The translations under genes were made by a program, and so were the position numbers. The notes beneath the pieces are model-generated. The model made no database searches and was not told the origin of the DNA. It saw only the letters and a program-made list of their open reading frames with translations. Below, in pieces: positions 32,598-44,171 of a stretch of 64,000 bases of DNA; positions within the stretch are counted from its first letter, which is position 1; each line of letters begins with the position of its first letter. This DNA is from Simplicispira metamorpha (GTDB taxonomy: Bacteria; Pseudomonadota; Gammaproteobacteria; Burkholderiales; Burkholderiaceae_C), in NCBI RefSeq assembly GCF_004341365.1, contig NZ_SLXH01000009.1, positions 1 through 64,000 of the forward strand. The letters run 5' to 3'.

Positions 32598-33386
32598 GTG
32601 AGCACTATTCACCCTACCGCCTTGGTTGATGCCGCTGCGCAGATCGACGCCAGTGTCACCATCGGCCCTTATGCCGTGATTGGCCCGCACGTGGTGCTGG
32701 GTGCAGGCACCACCGTCGGCGCCCATTGCGTGATCGAAGGCCACACCACCATTGGCCGCGACAACCGCATTTTTCAGTTCGCTTCGCTGGGCGCTGCCCC
32801 GCAAGACAAAAAATACGCTGGCGAGCCGACCCGGCTGGTCATTGGCGATCGCAACACCATCCGCGAGTTCTGCACCTTCAACACTGGCACCGTGCAAGAC
32901 CAGAGCGTGACCCGCATCGGTGACGACAACTGGGTCATGGCCTATGTGCATATTGCCCACGACTGCGTGGTGGGCAACCAGACCATTTTGGCCAACAACG
33001 CTACGCTGGCAGGCCATGTGCAGGTCGATGACTACGCCATCATCGGTGGCCTCACGGGCATACACCAGTTCACCAAAGTGGGCGCGCATGTGATGGCCGG
33101 GTTTGCCAGCCATATCTCGCAGGATGTGCCACCGTTCATGATGGTCGATGGCAACCCGCTGGCTGTGCGTGGGCTCAATCTGGAAGGGCTGCGCCGGCGC
33201 GGTTTCTCGCCAGAGCGCCTGGCCGCCATCAAGCAAATGCACCGCTTGCTCTACCGCCAGGGCCTGACGCTGGAGGCCGCGCACAGCGCCATCGCTGCGC
33301 TGCCCGCCGCCCACCCCGAGGCAGCGGCAGACATCGCGCAGCTGCTGGCGTTTCTCGATACCTCAGCGCGCGGCATTGCCCGCTGA
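32598..33386 (+). CDS. lpxA: UDP-N-acetylglucosamine acyltransferase
   Basis: This is the first step of lipid A synthesis. The 262-residue left-handed beta-helix protein matches the family length exactly when started at the GTG at 32598 ([14 protein letters not shown]). An in-frame TTG at 32580 would add six residues. The hexapeptide repeats run to about residue 190, with catalytic His in [11 protein letters not shown], followed by a C-terminal helical domain. Confidence 0.95.
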   Translation: MSTIHPTALVDAAAQIDASVTIGPYAVIGPHVVLGAGTTVGAHCVIEGHTTIGRDNRIFQFASLGAAPQDKKYAGEPTRLVIGDRNTIREFCTFNTGTVQDQSVTRIGDDNWVMAYVHIAHDCVVGNQTILANNATLAGHVQVDDYAIIGGLTGIHQFTKVGAHVMAGFASHISQDVPPFMMVDGNPLAVRGLNLEGLRRRGFSPERLAAIKQMHRLLYRQGLTLEAAHSAIAALPAAHPEAAADIAQLLAFLDTSARGIAR

Positions 33387-33395
33387 GAGCGCACC

Positions 33396-34556
33396 ATGCC
33401 AAACCACACCCCCCGCGTCGCGATGGTGGCGGGCGAGACCTCGGGCGATCTGCTCGCGGGCTTGCTGCTCGATGGCCTGCAAGACCTGTGGCCGGGCCTG
33501 CCCAGCGGCGGCATTGGCGGCGCCCAGATGGCGCAGCGCGGCTTTGACGCCTGGTGGCCCAGCGAAAAGCTGGCCGTGCACGGCTACAGCTTTGAGTTGC
33601 TGCGCCGCCTGGCCGAAATCATCCTGATCCGCAAGCGCCTGCGTGCGCGCCTGCTGCAAAGCAAGCCCGACGTGTTCATCGGCGTCGATGCGCCCGACTT
33701 CAACCTGGGCCTGGAAATGGATTTGCGCGCTGCGGGCGTCAAGACCGTGCATTTCGTCTGCCCGTCCATCTGGGCCTGGCGCGCCGAGCGCATCGAGAAG
33801 ATACGCCGCGCAGCCGACCATGTGCTGTGCATCTTCCCGTTCGAGCCCGAGCTGCTGGCAGGCCACGGCATTGCCGCCACTTACGTTGGCCACCCGCTGG
33901 CGGGCGTGATTCCTTTGGAGCCTGACCGCACAGCCGCCCGCGCCCGCCTGGGCCTGGCCGAGGGCGAGCCGGTGCTGGCCATTTTGCCGGGCAGCCGTTC
34001 TGCCGAGGTGCAGTACATCGCACCAGGATTTTTTCAGGCTGCAGCCCTTATTCGGCGCGCGCTTCCAGCTATCAAAATGATAGTCCCTGCGGTGCCCGCA
34101 TTGCATGAGCGCCTCAAGCGCATGGCGCACGACTGCGGCCTGGGCGATGCCCTGACCATCGTGGTCGGGCAGTCGCACACCGTGCTGGCCGCCTGCGACG
34201 TGACGCTGATTGCCAGTGGCACGGCCACGCTGGAGGCTGCGCTGTTCAAGCGCCCCATGGTCATCAGCTACCGCATGCACCCCTGGAGCTGGCGCCTGAT
34301 GCGGCGCAAGCAATTGCAACCCTGGGTGGGACTGCCCAATATCCTGTGCGGCGATTTCGTCGTGCCCGAACTGCTCCAGGATGCCGCCACGCCGCAGGCC
34401 CTGAGCGCCGCTGTGCTTGACTGGTTTGCTGCCCGACAGCACCAGCCTGAACGTATTTCCGCGCTGCACCAGCGCTTTGCCGCGCTGCACCACAGCCTGC
34501 GGCGCAACACCCCCCAATTGGCCGCCGATGCGATCCGCAAAGTTCTCACTGCCTGA
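33396..34556 (+). CDS. lpxB: lipid-A-disaccharide synthase
   Basis: This GT19 glycosyltransferase joins UDP-diacylglucosamine and lipid X. The 386-residue protein has [13 protein letters not shown] at the N-terminus, a VCPSIWAWR segment, [13 protein letters not shown], and a C-terminal [19 protein letters not shown] nucleotide site. Bases 34029-34083 are a copy of the palindromic repeat, read as [17 protein letters not shown]. It overlaps rnhB by 29 bp. Confidence 0.95.
   Translation: MPNHTPRVAMVAGETSGDLLAGLLLDGLQDLWPGLPSGGIGGAQMAQRGFDAWWPSEKLAVHGYSFELLRRLAEIILIRKRLRARLLQSKPDVFIGVDAPDFNLGLEMDLRAAGVKTVHFVCPSIWAWRAERIEKIRRAADHVLCIFPFEPELLAGHGIAATYVGHPLAGVIPLEPDRTAARARLGLAEGEPVLAILPGSRSAEVQYIAPGFFQAAALIRRALPAIKMIVPAVPALHERLKRMAHDCGLGDALTIVVGQSHTVLAACDVTLIASGTATLEAALFKRPMVISYRMHPWSWRLMRRKQLQPWVGLPNILCGDFVVPELLQDAATPQALSAAVLDWFAARQHQPERISALHQRFAALHHSLRRNTPQLAADAIRKVLTA
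34029..34083 (+). repeat. palindromic repeat copy E, inside lpxB
   Basis: GCCCTTATTCGGCGCGCGCT, then TCCAGCTATCAAAATGATAG. Over 38 aligned bases it is identical to intergenic copy C at 28 positions by my count. It is translated in the lpxB frame as [14 protein letters not shown]. Confidence 0.75.
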
Positions 34557-35163
34557 ACAGCACTGCCTGCAATGGCACCCACCGGGTCTGGTCGCTGGAG
34601 TGGACGAGGCGGGCCGGGGCCCGCTGGCCGGGCCGGTGGTGGCCGCTGCCGTCATCCTCGACGACCTGCACCCGATTGCCGGTCTGGCCGACTCCAAAAA
34701 ACTCACCGCCGCCCGGCGCGAGGCGCTGTTCGATGAAATCCGTGCCAAAGCGCTGTGTTGCAGCATTGCCGAAGCCAGCGTCGAAGAAATTGACCGCCTC
34801 AACATCCTGCAAGCCACGCTCCTGGCCATGCGCCGCGCGGTGCTGGGCCTGCGACTCAAGCCGGTGATGGTGCTGGTCGATGGCAACCGGCTGCCCGTGA
34901 TCGATGTGCCCGCCGAAGCCATTGTCAAGGGCGATGCGCTGGTGCCCGCCATTTCGGCGGCCTCCATCCTGGCCAAGGTGCACCGCGACCGCTGGTGCGC
35001 GCAGGTGCATGCCCAGTACCCTGAATACGGTTTTGCCGGGCACAAGGGCTACGGCACGGCAGCCCACCTGGCCGCACTGCGCGCGCACGGCGCCAGCCCA
35101 CTGCACCGCAGCACCTTCGCGCCCGTGGCGCAGCTTTTACACCGGCACGAGAGCCCCGCATGA
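34528..35163 (+). CDS. rnhB: ribonuclease HII
   Basis: This enzyme removes ribonucleotides from DNA-RNA duplexes. The 211-residue protein has [15 protein letters not shown] with catalytic Asp26-Glu27, VDGN, and [13 protein letters not shown]. The ATG at 34528 lies inside the 3' end of lpxB, and no better start is available. It overlaps the methyltransferase start by four bases. Confidence 0.94.
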   Translation: MRSAKFSLPEQHCLQWHPPGLVAGVDEAGRGPLAGPVVAAAVILDDLHPIAGLADSKKLTAARREALFDEIRAKALCCSIAEASVEEIDRLNILQATLLAMRRAVLGLRLKPVMVLVDGNRLPVIDVPAEAIVKGDALVPAISAASILAKVHRDRWCAQVHAQYPEYGFAGHKGYGTAAHLAALRAHGASPLHRSTFAPVAQLLHRHESPA

Positions 35164-35936
35164 CATCTGCCCCCATCACCCATATCCAGTCGCGCGACAA
35201 CGCTTTCGTCAAAGACCTGCGCCGTCTGGCCCAAGACAGCACGGCCTACCGCAAGCAGGGCCGGGTGTGGCTGGAGGGCGACCACCTGTGCCGCGCTGCG
35301 CTGGCGCGTGGCCTGGTGCCCGCAGTGGCTGTTTTTTCAGAGTCTTTTTGGCCTCAGGCGCCCGCCGAGTATGCGCAAACAGCTATCAAAATCATAGTTC
35401 TGGCCGATGCGCTGTTCGCCGATATCAGCGGTCTGGAGTCGCCCGCGCAAATGGGCTACGTGGTGGAACTGCCCGCGCCGCCTGCGCTGCTGCCCGATGC
35501 GGCCACGGTGGTGCTCGACCGGGTGCAGGACGCGGGCAATGTGGGGTCGATTTTGCGCAGCGCGGCGGCTTTTGGCTTTGGCCAGGTGCTGGCGCTCAAA
35601 GGCACGGCAGCGCTGTGGGCGCCCAAGGTGCTGCGCGCGGGCATGGGCGCGCACTTTGGCCTGCGCCTGATCGAGTCCGCCGAGCCCGCGCTGCTCGATG
35701 CCCTGCAAGTACCGCTCATCGTCACCAGCTCGCACCAAGGCGATTTGATCCAGCAGCAGCGCCTGCCCTGGCCTTGCGCCTGGGCCATGGGCCACGAAGG
35801 GCAGGGCGTGGGCCAGGCCGTGGCCGCGCGCGCACAGCGGGCGGTGCGCATTGGCCAGCCAGGGGGCGAGGAGTCGCTCAACGTGGCGGCGGCGGCGGCG
35901 ATTTGTCTGCACGCCAGCGCCATCAGCACCGTTTGA
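35160..35936 (+). CDS. SPOUT family RNA 2'-O-methyltransferase (TrmH/SpoU type)
   Basis: The 258-residue protein has an N-terminal substrate-binding part (about 1-85) and a SPOUT knot. It shows the three SpoU motifs: [32 protein letters not shown] and [14 protein letters not shown]. The RNA target is unknown; neighbours of rnhB in this family are usually annotated TrmH/RlmB-like. Bases 35345-35397 are palindromic repeat copy F, read [18 protein letters not shown] in the linker between the two domains. Confidence 0.88.
   Translation: MTSAPITHIQSRDNAFVKDLRRLAQDSTAYRKQGRVWLEGDHLCRAALARGLVPAVAVFSESFWPQAPAEYAQTAIKIIVLADALFADISGLESPAQMGYVVELPAPPALLPDAATVVLDRVQDAGNVGSILRSAAAFGFGQVLALKGTAALWAPKVLRAGMGAHFGLRLIESAEPALLDALQVPLIVTSSHQGDLIQQQRLPWPCAWAMGHEGQGVGQAVAARAQRAVRIGQPGGEESLNVAAAAAICLHASAISTV
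35345..35397 (+). repeat. palindromic repeat copy F, inside the SPOUT methyltransferase gene
   Basis: TTTTTGGCCTCAGGCGCCCG, then TATGCGCAAACAGCTATCAAAATCATAG. It is very similar to copies E and C at the AGCTATCAAAAT end. It is translated as [15 protein letters not shown]. Confidence 0.75.
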
Positions 35937-35959
35937 GAGCCAGCGCAGTCCCACTGGGA

Positions 35960-35977
35960 ACCCGGGTTTTCCCGGGT
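35960..35977 (+). terminator. strong hairpin after the rseP-lpx-rnhB gene run
   Basis: ACCCGGG-TTTT-CCCGGGT is a perfect 7-bp stem 23 bp after the last stop. No T-run follows, so it may be a pause/Rho-linked terminator or an mRNA-protecting hairpin. Confidence 0.4.
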
Positions 35978-36006
35978 GAAGGCGGCGCCAGGCGGCTGCC
36001 GCTGGC

Positions 36007-36012
36007 TATAAT
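36007..36012 (+). promoter_or_regulatory. -10 element of the carAB promoter
   Basis: TATAAT is a perfect -10 hexamer with no clear -35. It leaves a leader of about 115 nt before carA containing a hairpin at 36077-36096. Confidence 0.5.
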
Positions 36013-36076
36013 GGGCGGCTTTCCCGCACCCTCATACGCCTAGCGCAGCTTCAAGCCTAATCCCACAAAAGCTTTT

Positions 36077-36096
36077 GCAAGAGACTTCTCTCTTGC
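36077..36096 (+). promoter_or_regulatory. hairpin in the carA leader
   Basis: GCAAGAG-ACTTCT-CTCTTGC is a perfect 7-bp stem 38 bp before the carA start. No uridine run follows, so attenuation is possible but not demonstrated. Confidence 0.35.
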
Positions 36097-36133
36097 TCCG
36101 CTGGGCGTAACCGTAACCAACCCGGAGAACCCA

Positions 36134-37308
36134 GTGCTTTTGTCTCTACAGGGAAATTTCCCGCCCGCCATTCTGGCGCTCGCAGACGGCACGGTCTTTA
36201 TCGGCAATTCGATTGGTGCCACCGGCACCACCGTCGGCGAGGTGGTGTTCAACACCGCCATGACCGGCTACCAGGAAGTCCTCACTGACCCCAGCTACTG
36301 CCAGCAGATCGTGACGCTCACGTATCCGCACATTGGCAACTATGGGGTCAATACCGAGGACGTCGAAGCCCATAAAGTCCATGCCGCAGGTTTGATCATC
36401 AAAGACCTGCCCTTGCTCGCCAGCAACTTCCGCTCCACTGAAACGCTCTCGCAGTACCTGGTGCGCGAGAACACGGTGGCCATTGCCAACATCGACACCC
36501 GCCAGCTCACGCGCCTGCTGCGTGCCAAAGGGGCGCAAAACGGCTGCATCCTGGGCCTGCCTGCGGGCCAGGCCGTGTCGCAAGCGCATATCGACCAGGC
36601 CCTGGCGGCTGCGCGCACGGCGCCCGCCATGGTGGGCCTGGACTTGGCCAAGGTGGTGTCCACGCAGCAGTCCTACGTCTGGAACCAGACCGAGTGGAAG
36701 CTGGGCAGCGGCTACGGCGAACAAGTTGCACCGCGTTTTCACGTGGTGGCTTACGACTTCGGCATCAAGTTCAACATCCTGCGCATGCTGGCCGAGCGTG
36801 GCTGCAAAGTCACCGTGGTGCCCGCGCAAACACCTGCGGCGCAGGTGCTGGCATTGCAACCCGACGGCGTCTTCCTGTCCAACGGCCCCGGCGACCCGCA
36901 GCCTTGCGACTACGCCATCGCCGCTGCACGCGAGCTAGTGGCCACGGGCATTCCCACTTTCGGTATTTGTCTGGGCCACCAGATCATGGCGCTGGCCGCT
37001 GGTGCCAAGACCTTCAAGATGGGCCATGGCCACCACGGTGCCAATCACCCGGTCAAAGACCTGGACACGGGGCGCGTCAGCATCACCAGCCAGAACCACG
37101 GTTTTGCGGTAGACAAAGACTCGCTGCCCGCCCACCTGCGCGCCACGCACGTGAGCCTGTTTGATGGCACGTTGCAGGGCCTGGCCCACACCGACCAACC
37201 CGCGTTCAGCTTTCAGGGCCACCCTGAAGCATCACCCGGCCCGCACGACATTGCCTACCTGTTTGACCGCTTCACGGCCCTGATGGCCACGGCCCAGGAG
37301 AAGAAATA

Positions 37309-37309
<1 letters not shown>
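36134..37309 (+). CDS. carA: carbamoyl-phosphate synthase small subunit
   Basis: This is the glutaminase subunit that channels ammonia to CarB for arginine and pyrimidine synthesis. The 391-residue protein has an N-terminal CPSase domain ([28 protein letters not shown]). The class I amidotransferase domain has catalytic Cys in FGICLGHQ and His/Glu in [12 protein letters not shown]. The start is GTG with CGGAGAACCCA upstream. Its stop overlaps the carB start by one base. Confidence 0.96.
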
Positions 37310-40554
<3,245 letters not shown>

Positions 40555-40592
40555 GCCATGCCAAAGGCGGCATAATTGCTGCCTGAATCAAC

Positions 40593-40624
40593 ACCGCCGC
40601 GCGGCAACGTGCGGCGGTTTGCTT
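40593..40624 (+). terminator. intrinsic terminator after carB
   Basis: ACCGCCGC (40593-40600) pairs with GCGGCGGT (40611-40618) over a 10-nt loop, followed by TTGCTTTT. It lies 39 bp after the carB stop. Confidence 0.7.
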
Positions 40625-40711
40625 TTGGGGCGTCGCAATGGCACGTGAGGGTGCCCGACGCGGATTTTGCCGTGCCCTGCGCGGTGCATGAAGTTTGTGG
40701 AGACTGAAAAA

Positions 40712-41188
40712 ATGGCCACCATTCCGATTACCAAGCGCGGTGCTGAAAAGCTCAAAACGGAGCTGCACCGTCTCAAAACTGTTGACCGCCCAGCGGTGAT
40801 TGCGGCCATTGCCGAGGCCCGTGCCCAGGGCGACCTGAGCGAAAACGCCGAGTACGAAGCTGCCAAAGACCGCCAAGGCTTTATCGAAGGCCGTATCCAA
40901 GAGGTCGAGGGCAAACTGTCGGCTGCGCAGATCATTGACCCCAGCAGCATCGATGCCGAAGGCCGTGTGGTGTTTGGCGCCACTGTGGCGCTGGAAGATG
41001 AAGAGTCTGGCGATGCCGTCACCTACCAGATCGTGGGCGAAGACGAGGCTGACCTCAAGCTGGGGTTGATCAACATCAGCAGCCCGATCGCCCGCGCGCT
41101 CATCGGCAAGGAAGAGGGCGATACCGCCGAGGTGCAGGCGCCCGGTGGCATCCGCCGCTATGAAATCGTGGGCGTCAGCTACGTCTGA
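40712..41188 (+). CDS. greA: transcription elongation factor GreA
   Basis: GreA stimulates RNA cleavage in backtracked RNA polymerase. The 158-residue protein is the standard length from the ATG at 40712. The coiled-coil tip carries the acidic [14 protein letters not shown] motif, and the C-terminal FKBP-like domain follows. GGAG (40699-40702) supports the start. It lies after carAB, the usual Burkholderiales arrangement. Confidence 0.96.
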   Translation: MATIPITKRGAEKLKTELHRLKTVDRPAVIAAIAEARAQGDLSENAEYEAAKDRQGFIEGRIQEVEGKLSAAQIIDPSSIDAEGRVVFGATVALEDEESGDAVTYQIVGEDEADLKLGLINISSPIARALIGKEEGDTAEVQAPGGIRRYEIVGVSYV

Positions 41189-41211
41189 GCGCTGCGCACG
41201 CCTTGAATACC

Positions 41212-41658
41212 ATGACGCTGCGCTTGCCCGTGCTGGTGGCTGCCCTGTGGTGGGGTAGCTTGACGACGATCGGGTTTCTGGTCGTGCCCTTGTTGTTTGC
41301 ACATTTGCCCAGCCCTGCGCTGGCGGGCGGGATGGCCGCCCGGCTGTTTGCCGCGCAAACCTGGGTGTCGGTGGCCTGCTGCATGGTGCTGCTCATGATT
41401 TCAAGGCCAAAGGGGTCTGTAACGCCCTATCCATGGGCGCGAGCAGCTATTATTTTTATAGTGGGTGGATTGCTGCTGGCGCTGGTGTCACAGTTTGGCG
41501 TGGCACCACGCATCGTGGCCCGGCAGGATCTGCGCCTGTGGCATACCCTGGGCACGGTGCTCTACCTGGTTCAGTGGTGCTGCGCGCTGGTAGTGCTGTG
41601 GCGCACGCTGCCCCGACCTGAGGCGCCTGCCGCGCCCACCGGGGGCACTGCACCGTAG
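41212..41658 (+). CDS. DUF4149 membrane protein
   Basis: The 148-residue protein has four predicted membrane helices (about 5-30, 45-65, 78-98, 118-138). It resembles the DUF4149 family that follows greA in many Burkholderiales. The function is unknown. The ATG at 41212 is preferred over a TTG at 41203. Bases 41398-41461 are palindromic repeat copy G, read as SRPKGSVTPYPWARAAIIFIV. The repeat forms the loop between helices 2 and 3 and the start of helix 3. Confidence 0.72.
   Translation: MTLRLPVLVAALWWGSLTTIGFLVVPLLFAHLPSPALAGGMAARLFAAQTWVSVACCMVLLMISRPKGSVTPYPWARAAIIFIVGGLLLALVSQFGVAPRIVARQDLRLWHTLGTVLYLVQWCCALVVLWRTLPRPEAPAAPTGGTAP
41398..41461 (+). repeat. palindromic repeat copy G, inside the DUF4149 gene
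   Basis: AGGCCAAAGGGGTCTGTAACGCC, a spacer, then GGGCGCGAGCAGCTATTATTTTTATAG. It has the same orientation and reading frame as copies D, E and F. Confidence 0.65.
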
Positions 41659-41704
41659 CGCCGCCGTCTGGGAGATAGCGGGGGGCTAGATGCAGGCGCG
41701 GGCG

Positions 41705-42454
41705 TTACTCGTGCCAGTGCTCTGCCACCCAGGTGGCGGGCTGGATAAAGCGAAAACGCCGGTTGCGCCGTCCAGCCAAGGCATCGGGCGGGTTGCATTC
41801 GCCGTGAAAAATCACAATCCGGGCGCCGGGCGGCACAAAAGGGGCCTTCCAGTAGTTGCTGGGCCAAGGCGGTATGCCGTGGTATTTGAAGCTGGGGCAC
41901 CAGGCTGTGGGCCAGTACGCCAGCTTGCCTTGCCGGTGGAGAAAATCCGACAAATAGGCCTGCTCGTTGCGAAACTGTCGGCGGATGGTGTCAAAGTGGC
42001 CGCGAAAGTATTCCAGCACGTCCGGGTGCGCGCCCAGTTCGAAGCGGTACACCGAAGAGTTTCCGGTGATGCGCCAAGGCCGTTTGTAGTCGTGGATGAT
42101 GAGAAATGCACCAGGCTGGGTGAAAAAATCATCCAGGCTGCCGGTGATCACCACGTCCACGTCCAGAAACAGCGCAGTGCCGCGCAGCCCGTGCAGGTCG
42201 GCGCTGAAGGTGGCCAGCTTGTTCCAGCCGCGCTCGGGAATGCCCGCAGGCAAGTCCAGGGGGGGAATAGGTAGGCACTGCACCTCTGGGCGGATGCCGG
42301 TGCTGTCGTCAGTCAGGCAGACGAAATGAAAGTCGCCACTGAGGTGGCGGCGCACCATGGCATAGAGGCGGTTGACGTACTCGGGGCCGTATTTGCGGCC
42401 CCATTTCATGCAGATCACATGGCGCTGCTGCGCCACGGTAGCTGTCTGGGCCAT
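41705..42454 (-). CDS. glycosyltransferase-like protein
   Basis: The 249-residue soluble protein begins AQTATVAQQRHVICMKWG. It contains VNRLYAMVRRHLSGDFHFVCLTDD, and the DxD-type metal/nucleotide motif LFLDVDVVITGS. This is the layout of GT-A fold nucleotide-sugar transferases such as GT8-like families. Donor and acceptor are unknown. The ATG at 42454 lies four bases after the yhbY stop, so the two genes form an operon. A longer frame to 42523 would overlap yhbY. Confidence 0.65.
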   Translation of the reverse strand: MAQTATVAQQRHVICMKWGRKYGPEYVNRLYAMVRRHLSGDFHFVCLTDDSTGIRPEVQCLPIPPLDLPAGIPERGWNKLATFSADLHGLRGTALFLDVDVVITGSLDDFFTQPGAFLIIHDYKRPWRITGNSSVYRFELGAHPDVLEYFRGHFDTIRRQFRNEQAYLSDFLHRQGKLAYWPTAWCPSFKYHGIPPWPSNYWKAPFVPPGARIVIFHGECNPPDALAGRRNRRFRFIQPATWVAEHWHE

Positions 42455-42458
42455 GGGG

Positions 42459-42935
42459 TCAGTCGGCTTGGCGTTTCTTGACGGAAGTGGGCTTGCGTTT
42501 CTTGGCGCGTTTGATCTGTCCACCCGGTGTCAGGCGCTGGTTGCCCAGCACACGCAGGGTTTTGATTTCGGGACGCTGGCCGCCGCGTTTGCTGTATTTC
42601 AGCACCTTGACGTCCTTGGGGCCTGGCATGCGGTCTTCATCGACGGCACGTTCCTTGTCGGGCTGTGGGCGCCACAGTACCAGCAGCTTGCCAATGTGCT
42701 GTACGGGGGCAGCGTTCAATTCGGCAGCCAGTTCCTGGTACATCAGTTCGCGGGCGGCGCGGTCGTCGTTGAAGACGCGCACCTTGATGAGACCGTGGGC
42801 GTTGAGGGCAGCGTCCACTTCCTTGCGCACGCCAGGGGTCAGGCCATCGCCGCCAATCAGCACGACGGGGGCAAGGTGGTGGGCGGCAGCGCGTTGTTCC
42901 CGGCGCTCGGCCGGAGTCAGTTCAATTTGAGGCAT
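42459..42935 (-). CDS. yhbY: ribosome assembly RNA-binding protein YhbY
   Basis: This is a CRS1/YhbY-domain protein binding pre-50S particles. The 158-residue protein has the KH-like fold with LTPAERREQRAAAHHLAPVVLIGGDGLT at the N-terminus and HGLIKVRVF. An added Lys/Arg-rich tail (about 115-158) is not present in the roughly 97-residue E. coli protein. The ATG at 42935 gives the family start. yhbY is normally divergent from rlmE; here a prophage separates them. Confidence 0.88.
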   Translation of the reverse strand: MPQIELTPAERREQRAAAHHLAPVVLIGGDGLTPGVRKEVDAALNAHGLIKVRVFNDDRAARELMYQELAAELNAAPVQHIGKLLVLWRPQPDKERAVDEDRMPGPKDVKVLKYSKRGGQRPEIKTLRVLGNQRLTPGGQIKRAKKRKPTSVKKRQAD

Positions 42936-43042
42936 GGGCCGTATTATGTCTGCGGCCCGGAGCAAGGCACTTTCATTTCGCTTTGCGAAATGAGCCTTCG
43001 ATGCAATCGGTCAGGCCGATTGTCGAGAGACAATGGACGTGT
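42936..43042 (+). promoter_or_regulatory. stranded yhbY-rlmE intergenic region with the former rlmE promoter
   Basis: These 107 bp lead from the yhbY start to an ATGAAAGTCAA identical to the start of rlmE. TATTAT (42942-42947) could serve as a -10, and GGACGTGT precedes the ATG. The interpretation as the displaced promoter and leader of rlmE-ftsH is an inference from the prophage boundaries. Confidence 0.6.
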
Positions 43043-43053
43043 ATGAAAGTCAA
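43043..43053 (+). repeat. left attachment site core (attL)
   Basis: ATGAAAGTCAA repeats exactly at 49660-49670. It is read here as MKVN and then runs into phage sequence antisense to the recombinase gene. It is interpreted as the detached first codons of rlmE. Confidence 0.7.
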
Positions 43054-43068
43054 CAGTAGAATCCGATG

Positions 43069-43668
43069 TCAAAGATCCAGGTACTTACGCAATACCGGGT
43101 ACCGCCCGGTATTTTTTCGCCCGTTGCGTTCATCGACCAAGCGGCGCACAACGATCAAGCTCACACCGAATTCACGCGCTGCCGCAGATTGATTTACGCC
43201 GGAATCCACCAGGGCGAGCAGCTCTGCCTCACGCTCTGGAGAGAGCAGTTTAGGCCGGCCAAACTGAACGCCGCGCTTGATTGCTGACACTTGGCCGGCA
43301 ACCGTGCGCTCCCGAATGATTGACCGCTCCAACTGGGCAACAGCACCCAGCACCTGCACCATGAAAATGCCGACCGGCACAGAGGTATCCAGGGGCTCAG
43401 TCAATGATCGAATCGCCGCACCAGACGCTGATACGCTCTCCAGAATACTGAGTAAGTCTTTCAGCGATCGCGCAACCCGATCCATTTTGTAGACGACCAG
43501 GACGTCACCAGCCTTCAGCGTGGACAGCACGCGCTGCAGCTCAGGGCGCACGCTCACAGCGCTGGCCTTCTCTTGGTAAACCACCTCGACCCCTGCTTTT
43601 TTCAACGCATCGAGCTGTAAATGTGTCTCCTGATCTCGCGTTGAAACTCGCGCATAGCCAATAAGCAT
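43069..43668 (-). CDS. serine recombinase (resolvase/invertase family), probable phage integrase
   Basis: The 199-residue protein begins MLIGYARVSTRDQ with catalytic Ser9 and continues with VYKMDRVARSLKDL and VAQLERSIIRERT, the conserved Arg-rich active-site segments. A C-terminal HTH of the Hin/resolvase type follows (SPEREAELLALVDSGVNQSAAAREF). TGGAGGGG lies before the ATG at 43668; the longer frame is unlikely. It lies 16 bp inside the left attachment site, the expected place for an integrase. Serine recombinases of this size integrate some filamentous phages of Ralstonia. Confidence 0.88.
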   Translation of the reverse strand: MLIGYARVSTRDQETHLQLDALKKAGVEVVYQEKASAVSVRPELQRVLSTLKAGDVLVVYKMDRVARSLKDLLSILESVSASGAAIRSLTEPLDTSVPVGIFMVQVLGAVAQLERSIIRERTVAGQVSAIKRGVQFGRPKLLSPEREAELLALVDSGVNQSAAAREFGVSLIVVRRLVDERNGRKNTGRYPVLRKYLDL

Positions 43669-44171
43669 AGAACCCCTCCAAAGACTCGGTAAAGTCCGAG
43701 AACTGCAAACGAAGCCCAACGATATGACGATGGGAGCAAGGGCCGTAGCAAAAGGAACGACGATTAAAAGACGCACATGGCAAGAGCAAAAAACTGCTAG
43801 ATCGGCAGCATCACTTGCATGTGACTCGCTGGAATTAAGTCGTCGCTGTTTCGCAGAACAGCCGTTTGTTTTTCAAGCACGTGATCAGGACTGTGTCGGT
43901 CTGTCGCTGGGCTTCGCGTAGTTAGCTGGTGCAGGTGCGTGGGCAGTGAAAGGCTGCATGGGTTCCAGCTAAGTGAAGAAGCTGCCGCAGGCGCGCGGTA
44001 AGCCTTGGGGGAGGTCTGGCCCTAGGGGCCAGTCTGATGAGGGCAGGTGCGCGGGAAAAGCTGACCCTTAGGGCTGCGCCCTTGGACCCGCTTCAGATAA
44101 GCTAGCGCCCATGAAAACAAGTGCATTGATCTTCATGGCAGCGGCAATGCTGCTCTATGTACTGATGCGTA
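43669..44171. other. phage intergenic region, probable replication origin and packaging signal
   Basis: About 500 bp lie between the recombinase start and the zot stop without a convincing gene. Perfect hairpins occur: CTGGCCC-TAG-GGGCCAG (44016-44032) and AGGGC-TGC-GCCCT (44070-44082). Filamentous phages keep their plus and minus origins and packaging hairpin in such a region. The nick site cannot be identified from sequence alone. Confidence 0.5.

Noticed and set aside
40571-40576. CATAAT as a promoter for greA
   Set aside because: It lies before the carB terminator at 40593, which would stop such a transcript, and no -35 was found.
43069-43668. Serine recombinase as a Tn3-type transposon resolvase or DNA invertase
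   Set aside because: No transposase, terminal inverted repeats or invertible segment was seen. It adjoins the att core of a filamentous prophage.
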